A stretch of DNA of 64,000 bases, from assembly GCF_037038585.1 (NCBI RefSeq), contig NC_092520.1, positions 12,221,001 to 12,285,000 on the forward strand, written 5' to 3'. The translations under genes and the position numbers were made by a program. Shown here one piece after another: positions 48,633 to 59,715 of this stretch (position 1 is the first letter of the stretch; every line of letters begins with the position of its first letter). The notes beneath the pieces were generated by a model. The model saw only the letters and a list, made by a program, of their open reading frames with translations. It made no database searches and had not been told where the DNA came from. Source of the DNA: Patagioenas fasciata (lineage: Eukaryota > Chordata > Aves > Columbiformes > Columbidae).

Positions 48633-51600
48633 ACATTTTTAATTTTTCCAACTCTTCTCTCTCTGTCTTTCTTTTCCTCCCAGGGGCAAAAGGGGAAATG
48701 GGGGGAAGAGGAGGTTAACTATACATCTGCCAGGGTTTTATTGTCACCCTGCAATCTAAACCCTCGACAAATATAGATAAAACATACCTATTTTTACAGA
48801 CTAATCATCAGTACCTTAAAGTTTAAATCAGATAGAAAAGTTGCACAAGGCTTCTAACATAGCAGCCTAATTTCCAAAAGGAGACTCACTCAAGTTACAG
48901 GTGGGCAACAGTGTCTTTGTTGGCTGCTGTGAGAAACTAAAAGTAAGAAGAAATGCGTTATTGTGAGGTGCAACTGGTACTGTGGATCAAGTTTTCTGTA
49001 TAAAGTAAAATCTCTGCCTGCAATTTAAAAATAAATGAACAACATACAATTAAGGAATGGAACAAAACTCACTGTCAAAGATATTTTGGCAAACAGAGCT
49101 TAAGACTCTTAATTACTTATGGGCTGCATTGTTCCATCTATTATCCTTTGTCTCTGTGATGTCAAAAGGAAGTAAACAGACCCCAGCTTTTCTTGCAGTC
49201 TTGTTTCTGAATTTACAAAATAAAATAATTTTTAATCTAGCTTTCCTCCTGAAGAAGGTTAATAAATTACATTTTAAAATGCTTTTAACAAGCCAGCTTA
49301 GTTTTTCAGAAGAAAAATTAAGTGGATGTGATAGGAAGAGATGGTTGAATTTTTCTCCCTAGGTAACATGCAATCAAAAGAAGCAGAAGGGAAAGCAAGA
49401 TGATGCCCCCAGAGAGCCTGTCAGGAGCGCTGGATCATGCAGTTCTGTGGCAGTTTAACTGGCTTTCTGCTCACATTTTCTCAGTGTTGGTAAAGAGGAG
49501 CATATTTCACTTTTTGATCTCAACCGACACCACTTTTATTGCTGGCAGACTTGTCACTCTCAGTTCAATGTACTGAGTGTCACACAGTCACAAAGCTGCA
49601 TCCGCAGGAGGAGCTGAAGACAAGGATGCTCCAACTGATGCAGGTTCTGCCCATACTGGTGCTTTTCAGGAAGCCCTGAATTAGCTGCAGTGAAAGAAAT
49701 GGAGATGGAAAGAGGTGAAACAAAACAGAAAGTAATGATTCTCAAGGAAGGAAAGTATCAGAGTGATAATGAATGCAATAAGGTAAGACACACGGATGAT
49801 TAATATTTGGACATCTATAATATCATTATGGCAGGAGTCCACTGTGCTAAATGCCATGTAAAAACACTGTCAGTTTGGTTTCATATAGCTGTTTCCTTCC
49901 AGAAAACCTCTCATGCCTTCAGAGGAATGAGAATCTCACTTCTGACTTCAGGACAACTTTACTGTAAATAGATATCAACAGAAAAACATAGAAAGACTGC
50001 AAGAAGGGGGTAATTTTATTTTTAATCCTATAATAGAATAAAATCGATGTGGAATCACGCTATGTTTTTACAAGCTGCTTCATGCCTACTATGTAGAAGT
50101 CACTGCTCCACAGAATTTATAATCAATCAAAATGCTAAATATAAGATGCAGTAGTTGCACATCAGGACAAAAATAGTTGCCTACTTCAATGGTGAGCATT
50201 TTTATATTTTGTTAGACTTGTATTAGTGTCAGAAATAAATAGGCAGTCTACTCTACCTTATTGTTCAACTGCCCATAAAATTGTACACGAATAATGAAAC
50301 CTTTCAGAAATGACATGGAAAAGAATCCAAACCAATTTCATTTCCACATTCGAGAAAACAAAAATCAATTTAAAGAAAGCCTTTCCTGTATAATACTACA
50401 GTGGAAAATGGTATAAAAGAGAAACTTCTGAAATGTAGCGGTGTTGCTAGAGGCCTATACTTTCAGAAAATATCTATTTCAGTTAAATATAGAGGAGGAG
50501 CCTGAAATGCTTGACAAGCTGTAATCAACATCGTAGCACTGCTTAGTTATATATTAACTATGCAGTGTGTGATGTAGCAGCTGCAGAATGCTGACAATCA
50601 AACACTTTCCAACTATGCACACTTTTTACATCAGAAGTATTGGCACAGAAACTCTGAAAGCAGTACAGTAGGACTGTACTGTTCTGGCCATTATTCAAGC
50701 TTCTACCACATCAAAGGCAGAACAAAAGAATAACCGCTATCAATGTAAAGCCAAGAAGTTTGATTTTCTCCTAAAATTTGATTCAGTATTTAGTTACCAG
50801 TTTGAGAGTTACTTTAGTGGTGAGACTTATCCTGCCAGTTTAAACTCTAAAATAATATTGCCTAAGCGCAACTGCTAATACACATTACACTGTCCCACAT
50901 CTCCAACAGAGATTCCTTCTGCACATGAAGGAATGAGATACAATCCGGTTGTTTTCTCGACAGGTACATATTCAGAAGTTCTAAAAGCTTTGTAACTGTT
51001 TTTATTAAATACTTTCAGCTTTGTCAAATGAATAAATAAAAATAATGCAAATAAATTTAAAGGCCGCCGCACTAATCACGTATGTATGTTGTTATATTCT
51101 ATGGACATTCTGGAATTAAGTAAATACTTTATGGTATTGCATATTAAATACTCCAAATTTTAACAATTTTCATGTCATCTCACCTCATTCTTGTACAGAC
51201 TGGACTATTTATGGCTGACCTCAGCCAGTTCTGCTAACAAAAAAAAAGGCGAAGTACAGGATAAACCAAAGCAATATAGTATGACCTCAGAACACACAGG
51301 AGTTTGCACTGTTTGAAGGGGTAATTTAAACTAAAACCAACCAAACAAAAACCTACAGAATTTTGATGTAATTGCACTAAAATCACTACCTCACAGTTGG
51401 CCCAGACATACGCTGAAGCGAAGAAAGGCTAACTGAAATCAATGCAACACGATTTCATCCTACAGCTCAGGTTCAAAACTAGTCAGTATTAAATCTCCCC
51501 AGTATGGCATCTCTACATTATGACATCTAAATAATCAGAGTGCTTTCCTCACAGCCTGATCACCTGCAGTTGCATCAAACAAACTAATGAAATAAGTCTT

Positions 51601-54600
51601 ACTGGCACACTGCACAAAAATACCAGCTGTGTAAATCTAAAAATCAGTGTTTTCATGCAGTCAAACCTAAATACCACCAAGGCACCTCATCAAATCATAA
51701 ATTGCTCCCCATAGATGAACTGAAATTCAAACTGACTTACGTGTATTAGCACATGGATAATTCAAGACAAGTGTCTGAATTTAGCCAAAGTGTCAGACAC
51801 AGAGCAGCTTGACTTGAAGAACAAGAAGAAATACTCAGGGATTTGGAATAACTCAATAGCAAAACATCAGTAAATACTGTCTCATAAGCATCTCAACTTT
51901 CTCAAATGTAAGTGCTTTTAATATTCAGAAGTTTTAGATCTGGACTAACCGTGAAGATCAAATTTCGGGTTCTATTTTACGAGCTCAACAGAGTTGAATC
52001 TTTGCCTGCCAAGAAGTGAATAGATACTTGAAGGAACTTTAACATCTCATTCAGCATTCATGAAGTTGACACTTCAATAGTAAGGTAGAAAAGGTGAAAA
52101 CTGAAACAACAGAGTTTATTAACATGCAGATCAGAAGGAAAAACAGGTGATTGGAACAATTTGAAAACTGACTCTGATTATTCTGTGCTACTAGAAAAGA
52201 AACTGCAGAATTTCAGTTAGATTTTATTTTCTTAATCTAGCCCTCACAAATGGCAGCCAAGGTATTCCTTGGCAGTTTAAGGTCAATCAACACAATACCA
52301 CAGCTGTATTCCATTTCCAAGGGCCACAGGTAATCTCTCCCCCAAACTATAATTAAAGGACATCTAAGAACTGCAACACTAACTCCTCACCCCCAACACA
52401 CTTTGTCCCACGGGATTTCTAAGTGATCAGCACCAGGAATGCACAAACATCCTTCACAGGTCCACCAGGTCTTTGCGACAGGTTTGGTCTTCCATGAGGA
52501 CCTTGAGAAGCCAGCGCTGGGGGCAACCAGGGATTCTCTGCTTATCCCAATGTAGGAGGAATACAGTTTGCACCACATTTTCTGATGTAAATGGAAGCCT
52601 CCTGAGGAGTTCAACTGAAATCACTGCAGTGATAATAAATATGCAAATGACACAGATCTGTTACCTCGGGATGTCACAGTTCTGATTCTTTTTTCCAATG
52701 GAAATGTGCTGGATATGAAGCATACTGAATCTATGTCTGTTTGCCATTTTGTTCTACGAAAGCAACCCAAGAAGTGTCTCTGCTTCCAGAAGCGTTTCTA
52801 TTGGCAAGGACCAGCTTTGAAAGGCATCACTTGGGGTTTTTTCATCTTTGTATTTGCTCCTTTGATCTACCAACTCACAGAACTTCACAGAAGCAGTTTT
52901 ATTTGCTGTTAGAGGAGTAGCAGAAGGTATGAAAATTATTTTGCTTTGATTTTGCTGTTGTTGTTGTGCAGAAAGGATGACCTGGCCATGATTTCTTCAA
53001 TGTCGTAGGTGTCTATCAGATAAAGTAGTTATGGTTAAGAATCATGATTGATTATCAGTAAGAAATTCCTGGGGAAGATTTTCAGCTTTATTAATTGGCT
53101 TATGCCCAGAATGCAGCAATGATGCCATGGCTTTAATGTCCATAATATGGTTCTTGCTACATAGTCATCTCTAACCTGAGTGCAATGAAATATCTCACTC
53201 TTTAATGAGAAATGTCTTTTCCAACTTGTGCATGGCATGGGTGATGCCAATGAAGACTTTAATGACACTGAGAAAGAAAAATCACAATACTATGAAATAC
53301 TAAAATCCCATTCAGGCAATACGTTTTTGAAGTAATGTGAAGAGTCTACTTCTCTCAACAGTTTCACCAAATTGCTAGAAACTCTCCCAGAGACCTCTTC
53401 TCCTTTTGATAACCCATTCTGCTCCTGGAGCTCACAATACAGCTCTGCTCCAGCTCATTACCAGACATCTCACATCTCTCCTTCCCCTTCTTCTTTGTGT
53501 TCTTACAAATTGAGAAACTGGATATAAAACATCACTGTACTTAGATTTTTGTGTCAAGTCTTGTTTTCCTAACTTTTAATTAATGTGCTGTCATTTATTT
53601 TAATTCCTTGACTGAAAACCAAATTGTTTTCTCTATGGAGAGTTCATATATCACACTTATTTTCTTTCCTCTAGACAAATTTCCAGTATGCAATCACATA
53701 TATTTTCATTATATCCTTATATTTAATCGTAATATTCATTTGAGATCGGTTTGCAAGAATGTGAATGCAAAACAAATGGTTTAGTATGGCGTGACATTTT
53801 AGGGCATTTTTGTGGTAATCAACATTATTACCTATTTCAACTAATGCTATTTTCAAAGGGCATTCTAATCTGCAAGACTAACAGTATTTTACAAATGCTT
53901 TATCTTATATAAGAGCAATATTTACCTAACTAATGTTTGCAAGGTCCTCTACAGGCATGACACATGCATGTGAAGCACCAGCATCAATTTTCCACGTTGG
54001 AAATACTTTTGGAAAACAATTTCATCACATTATTGCAGAAATAATTACAGAGAACTCAGTGATCTGTGACTAAGGCACTCCAACACACACCACTTAAGAT
54101 GAACTATCTTCTTGTTGTGTTTTTGTCAGGATCATCTGACAAAACCCAGCAACTTTTAAAAAGAATTAAAATGGGAACACTTTACTAAAAAAGAGAAAAT
54201 AGCAGAATTTATTATTCATGCAATGAATAGTGGAGACATTAAGATCTGGTCACACTAAGAAACAAGCATAAGATGAAATGAGTTTTCACATGCTTGACAT
54301 TAGGTTGCTGTACAGAGTTTAACTGGGCTGAATTTGGAAGACTGAATCATCATCAAGAAGCACCTATGCATACTATCTACCTCACCATCAGATATTTAAA
54401 AAACATGCAACATGCTTATATAGAAAAAACAACCTTGGGAATGTTTTAGATATATTTTAAAAATGAAATATTTGTGTATTTTCCTGTCTGCCGTCATGTA
54501 TTCCACTTTACTAATTATTATCCTTTTCTTGAGATTTTTTCTGCAGCTGTGACTTTGGCCAAGTACAGATGAAAGGTGACAGCCCTCAAAGCAGAAATGA

Positions 54601-56204
54601 GCCCCTCTCAGATCTAAAGTTGAATTTTCCCCACCAAAGGAAGCTGACAGGCACTGATGCTCCTAATTTTAGCATGAGAAGGAGGTGTCTAGTGTTGTGC
54701 TGTGTGAGCCTGGTCTTGTGTTTCAAACTAGACAGAGTAGATTTGTGTGACTCGGAAAAAAAAGAACCTAAAAAGTTATGCAGTTCTAACAGACACCAAG
54801 ACAGCAACTTTTGAAAAGTTCTAAAGTCTGCATTTTTGAGTCTTCCCTGAATAATAACAGGCAACTCATCAGGAAGCTGTAACTTTTCTCTGTAGTAAAA
54901 AGATTCCCAGATCACTCTTGCAACACCATTGCCATTGCCTGCATAAACACAAACCAACAGATTCAGCTCTAGGACGGGGTTTTGCCTATCTAGGTGTCAA
55001 GGCAACAGGAATCTGAAGTTAAAGGGAAAAAAAAACCCACGCTATGGAAAGGGGAAAGCCTTACCCTGCTCATCATGATGAGAGAAACAGAAAGAGTAGC
55101 CCAGAGCAGCCCAGAACAATGGAGCTGCAGGTCCTGGTCAATGGAGGGAGGTTCACACAGCGAACACCCACTTTTCACTCCTAGAAGCTACCCAGGAACT
55201 GCAAGTATTTGTAAAACATGACAGACTTGGTTCCAAGAACTGCAACCACTCAGTGAGAGCCAAGTCCTTTCATCACCTCTGTTGTTCAGTGTGTGTATTG
55301 ATTTCACAAACATTTTCAAATGGCTTCAAAGCTGAAGGGTTAGATCTGTCATATTGGTGGATGCTTCAATTTTGCTGAATAACCTCACAGTAATAACAAA
55401 ACCAAACAAACAAACAAATAATAGAGAAAGAAATTTCCTTCTTCCTCTCTGACAGGTATCAGGAACTAAACTATGAAATCCATATTCAAATCTCTGCTGG
55501 ATGTCAGAAACGTCAGTCACCAAACAACCACCATTTTTCTTCAGCTCCATTTGCTGAGTGGCTCAGTACTTCAGAAAATCAGGTACCTGTCTAGATCTAG
55601 ATCTGGGCTGCAATTATTGTAGGTTTTCATTTCTTAAAATGTTGTCTATCGCATAAACCTTGAGAATAAATACATCAATACAAAATACAATTTAGACAGA
55701 TTCTACCATGTTAAATACTTACTATTTGCCTGGCCATAAATACCAAACTTTTTATGTTTCTGTGGTGAGTTCATCATTATAATGAAAAAGGAGTTTTAGA
55801 AACTAGATACCTCTTGTCCCACACATCAAGGTGTCGGTTCCTAAAGGGTGATAGAGTGATTTATATACTCATTGTTCCACTGGGTGGTGGCTCACTGTCT
55901 TATAAAGGAAATACTGGTATTTAAAAATATAATCCTTTTTCAACTAAATCTTTACCCTTATGACTCTATCTTCTTAGGCATTCTCTTTATTGTACTTCTA
56001 TACAAGACAAGGATGTCTGAGTGTTAGGATGAATTTTCGAATTGCCAAAGTAGGTTTGAGAACAAGTAGAACTCGAATCTAATGAAAATTTGCTTCTAAA
56101 ACACTTAAATACAGCCTTCCCAGTGCTGCCCAGTGACAGGACAAGAGGCTGTGGGCGTAAAGTGAAATACAAGAATTATTTTCAAACATGTGAAAAAACC
56201 ATCT

Positions 56205-57207
56205 TGACCTCCAGCCTCCAGTTAGAGGCCTGTATCTAGTAGAGTGCCTCAAGGGTCAGTACCGGGACTGGTATTAATCAATATGTTCATCAATGACTTG
56301 GATGAGGGACTAGAGTATACTATCAGCAGGTTTGCTGATGACACCAAGCTAGGAGGAGTGGTTGACACGCCAGAAGGCTGTGCTGCCATCCAGAGACCTG
56401 GACAGGCTGGAGAGTTGGGCAGGGAAAAATTTAATGGACTATAACAAGGCAAAGTGTAGAGTCTTGCATCTGGGTAGGAACAACCCCAGGTTCCAGTATA
56501 AGTTGAGGAATGACCTATTAGAGAGCAGTGTAAGGGAAAGGGACCTGGGGGTCCTGGTAGATAACAGGATGACCGTGAGCAAGCACTGTGCCCTTGTGGC
56601 CAGGAAGGCCAATGGCATCCTCGGGTGTATTACAAAGGAGGTGGTCAGTAGATCGAGAGATGTCCTCCTGCCCCTCTACTCTGCCCTGGTGAGACCACAC
56701 CTGGAATATTGTGTCCAGTTCTGGGCCCCTCAGTTCAAGAAGGACAGGGAACTGCTGGAGAGGGTCCAGTGCAGGGCAACTAAGATGATTAAGGGAGTGG
56801 AGCATCTCCCTTATGAGGAAAGGCTGAGGGAGCTGGGGCTCTTTAGTATGGAGGAGACTGACGGGTGACCTTATTAATGTTTATAAATATATAAAGGATG
56901 AGTGTCATGAGGATGGAGCCAGGCTCTTCTTGGTGATAACCAACGGTAGAACAAGGGGTAATGGGTTCAAACTGGAACACAAGAGGTTCCACTTAAATTT
57001 GAGAAGAAACTTCTTCTCAGTGAGGGTGACAGAGCCTGGAACAGGCTGTCCAGGGAGGTTGTAGAGTCTCCTACTCTGGAAACACTCAAACCCGCCTGGA
57101 CACCTTCCTGTGTAACCACATCTGGGTGTTCCTTTTCCAGTGGGGGGATTGGACTGGATGATCTTTTGAGGTCCCTTCCAATCCCTGACATTGATTCTGT
57201 GACTGTG
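56205..57207 (+). mobile_element. CR1 retrotransposon, 5'-truncated, the best preserved copy here
   Basis: About 1.0 kb on the plus strand, from the middle of the RT domain (cctccagttagaggcctgta, then gcctcaagggtcagtaccgg) to the 3' end (ggtcccttccaatccctgac, then attgattctgtgactgtg). It keeps most ORF2 C-terminal blocks in one long frame and a recognisable 3' UTR and tail. It is the same subfamily as the inverted partial copy at 13.76-14.19 kb and the fragment at 42.29 kb. It is inserted in the presumed last intron of SLC36A4, antisense to that gene. Confidence 0.93.
56244..56868 (+). pseudogene. CR1 ORF2 remnant (RT catalytic block to C-terminal domain), frameshifted
   Basis: The first frame (56244-56444) holds [20 protein letters not shown] and the catalytic block FADDTKL at 56331-56351. 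The second frame (56362-56868) takes over with [51 protein letters not shown] and [20 protein letters not shown]. The switch is near 56395, where the usual atccagcgagacctgg appears as atccagagacctgg, a 2-base loss. The frame ends at a TGA just after MEETDG, where the usual K-R-R-L-R-G-D-L block is shifted out of frame. The remnant cannot encode a working enzyme, and the endonuclease and N-terminal RT are missing. Confidence 0.88.
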
Positions 57208-58431
57208 AGGGTGGTAAAACACCAGAACAGGTCACCAAGAGGGGCTGAGCAGGGGACCAGGGCTGACTGTCTCCATTACTGTCTTCTGCTTCCATTGGCC
57301 CTTGACTCTAGATTTGCATTCAGGTTTTAGAAGATTATTTTCTCATTTACTGGTACAATAGAAGTGCTTATATACAGGTGCTATACATTTGAGTTTTTCC
57401 AGATTTTTTTTTTCTTGTTAGAAACAATACCTGGAAAGGGGCATAACATACACACTGTATACACACATATATATGAACACTTGGTAGATCAATATTTTCA
57501 AAAGCAAAAAAGATGTAACAGCTTAGAATAAAAATAATTCGTCCATAGGAAGTACAGAGCAGCACAAACAGACTAGAAGAGTACAAGTAATTTAAATGGT
57601 AATTTTGAACACAAAGAAAAACAAAAGAATGATTAACTTTATAAAGTCTAAACCGAGGAGAACAAGAAGTACCCACATTAAGTCAGTAATACAAGCATTT
57701 ACCTTTTTCAGTGTGACATTATAGCTAATAAAGGTTCAATGGACTGCATGTTTTCTCTAATCTGATTTTTGTATACTTACAAAGCAAACTGAGTGAAAGG
57801 AATTTGACATACTGGAATCATGGCTTTAATGCCACATTAGAAGACCTTTAAAAACTTGTATGGTTGTAACAAATGTGCAATTCTGAAAGGCTGGCACTGT
57901 GAACACCAGCATTATTAGCAACACAAAAATTAATATTTTATACTAGGCTAGACACCTGTCTAATTATCTCCATACAGAGATTCTTCGCAAATGACCTGAG
58001 AGTGTCCCTTTGTCTCCAGAGCCTGCATCCCTCAACCAGCAACAGGGGAGAGGGGGATTAACTGCACTGTAAGAACATCAAGCAAAACCAGAGTAATTGT
58101 AATGAGTCACATGTTTGCTAAATGGCACCAATTTTCTAGAGCTCCAAAGTACCCAATAATTAGGTTATCTCTTGAGAGCACTTGGACAAATAAGTAGGTG
58201 GCAAGAACATAAGATAGTAACAAAGGAACATCTAATTTTCCCGGTATGTATAGACATCAGCACCTCAGTGGCCTTCCCCTACACAGCAGACAAGCCGCAA
58301 TGAAGACGGTGTAAGTACCGTGTTTTACATCTCCACTAGACAAAACCAGACACATTAGCATCACTGCTTCACTGCGGAAAGATGCTGTTGATGTATAACA
58401 GGGAAAACAGAATGAACTGTTTGTCCACATT

Positions 58432-58444
58432 AAAAAAAAAAAAA
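58432..58444 (+). repeat. poly(A) tract A13
   Basis: An uninterrupted A13 in the presumed SLC36A4 intron, with no associated retroposon recognised. Confidence 0.9.
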
Positions 58445-58904
58445 GGAGATTTAACATTGATGAAGCCTCAAAACTAACATCTGGTTGCTAACAGTGGAAC
58501 GTAATGCTCAGTTCTTCCATGAATATATCATATCCCAACAGAATATTGTAATATGAGAACATCGGAGAACATTTAACAAGCCAGGAAACTATGTTTTTGG
58601 TTGGTTTTTCATCCAAGCAAAGAGAAGATTCTCTTGCTACAAAAACATGGGACAGAACTGTGTTGTGAATAAACACAAGTATTTAGGTTTCAAAATCTCC
58701 AATACATTTAAAGTAACTTTTCCAACAGTTTTGCATGCAATTAGTCAACATCCATAACGATATTCTAAAATACAATTTAATTAAGCATGTAAGCCATTAA
58801 ATATGATTTTGCTATCACCAGAAGAAGTCCCCAGGCTTTGTACCCACTTAACAGTGCAGGGTCTCTGCATTTGTCCCAACAGAGCTGATTTTAGGTTGTT
58901 ATAC

Positions 58905-58972
58905 CTGTGAGAGCAATTGTCTTGCCATCAAATAGCCAAATTGACTTTTGCCTAACTTTTTCTAGCTTAGTT
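58905..58972 (-). other. exon-like 68-nt open block, unassigned
   Basis: On the minus strand, tatattttattcacag (acceptor-like) precedes a 68-nt stretch that ends ctcacag|gtataac (donor-like). One frame is open throughout, starting TKLEKVRQKSIWLFDGK. It matches no SLC36 block I know, and 68 nt would shift the frame. It could be an unannotated or cryptic exon, or chance. Confidence 0.15.
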
Positions 58973-59654
58973 CTGTGAATAAAATATATGTTAACAACCT
59001 AGCAAACTCATGTAACTACTGAGTAACCCTACACTGTGTACAGCAATTTTGCACATGTAAAAATTCATTTGAACTAAGTGTTAGTATCATTATAACTGGA
59101 CTGATAGCAACTGCACAGTATTTTAATTATACTAATAAAATGTTAATTAGACTTAATGAATAAATTCTTGCATCTGTGTATAATGCACTCTGTCTTAGCC
59201 CATAGCAAAACTTGGAGTGTAAAAAGAATGAAATTTAAGAATAAATTCTAATTGAGACTCGAGCCAACTGTACGTATCATTGTGTGCCCTGCTATTGTAT
59301 CACAATAAATAGGATATTACTGATCACAGCACTTCAATCTTACTATGTTGTATGTTGGTTTTATAAAGCTACAACGCTGACAGTTTCAGAATAAATATCA
59401 GACAACTTAATTCAGATCAAAAGCATTTTGCAACTTGGACTAGTCCGCTTCCCCAGCTCTTTCTGATGTGCCATTTCACATGTACTACAACTCTCATCCC
59501 TTCATAACAATGAATATCTTCTTTCAAATCTTTCTGCATTTCTTTCCAGGAAACCCATGTTATGCCTGAGGATCTATAAAAACACACATGAAGGCTCAGT
59601 CCCAATCCCTCCATTCAGGTCATTGGCTTGGGAACAGGTCAACAGCCAGGAAGG

Positions 59655-59715
59655 TAATTTTAATTCAATTAATTAATTAATTAATTAATTAATTTAATTT
59701 ATTTAATTAAAATTT
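59655..59715. repeat. (AATT)n microsatellite with AT-rich palindromic flanks
   Basis: Seven pure AATT units at 59667-59694, flanked by degenerate taattttaatt and ttaattaaaatttt. The whole block is nearly its own reverse complement and could extrude as a hairpin. It lies in the presumed SLC36A4 intron. Confidence 0.9.

Larger units (their letters stand above)
48152..48769 (+). mobile_element. solo LTR of an avian endogenous retrovirus (ERVL-like)
   Basis: This 618-bp block begins tgtcctggttttg and ends ctaaaccctcgaca, the TG...CA termini and terminal wording of common avian ERVL-type LTRs. The flanks are aatgt (48147-48151) and aatat (48770-48774), a 4-of-5 match that fits a decayed 5-bp target duplication. 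A TATA-like box lies at 48386-48393 and a poly(A)-signal variant at 48627-48632. A pyrimidine-rich stretch (ctctctctgtctttctttt) follows, and a purine run (aaggggaaatggggggaaga) lies near the 3' end. No gag, pol or env remnant adjoins it, so it is a solo LTR left by LTR-LTR recombination. Class assignment is from memory of avian LTR termini. Confidence 0.8.

Noticed and set aside
52640-52680. YANDTDL in one plus-strand frame, resembling the LINE motif YADDTQL
   Set aside because: No flanking RT blocks upstream or downstream in any frame, so a chance match is more likely.
55590-55604. Palindromic agatctagatct
   Set aside because: A 12-bp palindrome of this kind is expected by chance in 64 kb and has no context suggesting function.
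55716-55790. Strong minus-strand donor-like site (ata|gtaagtatt) at 55730
   Set aside because: Upstream frames carry stops or unrelated residues. No SLC36-like peptide and no convincing acceptor.
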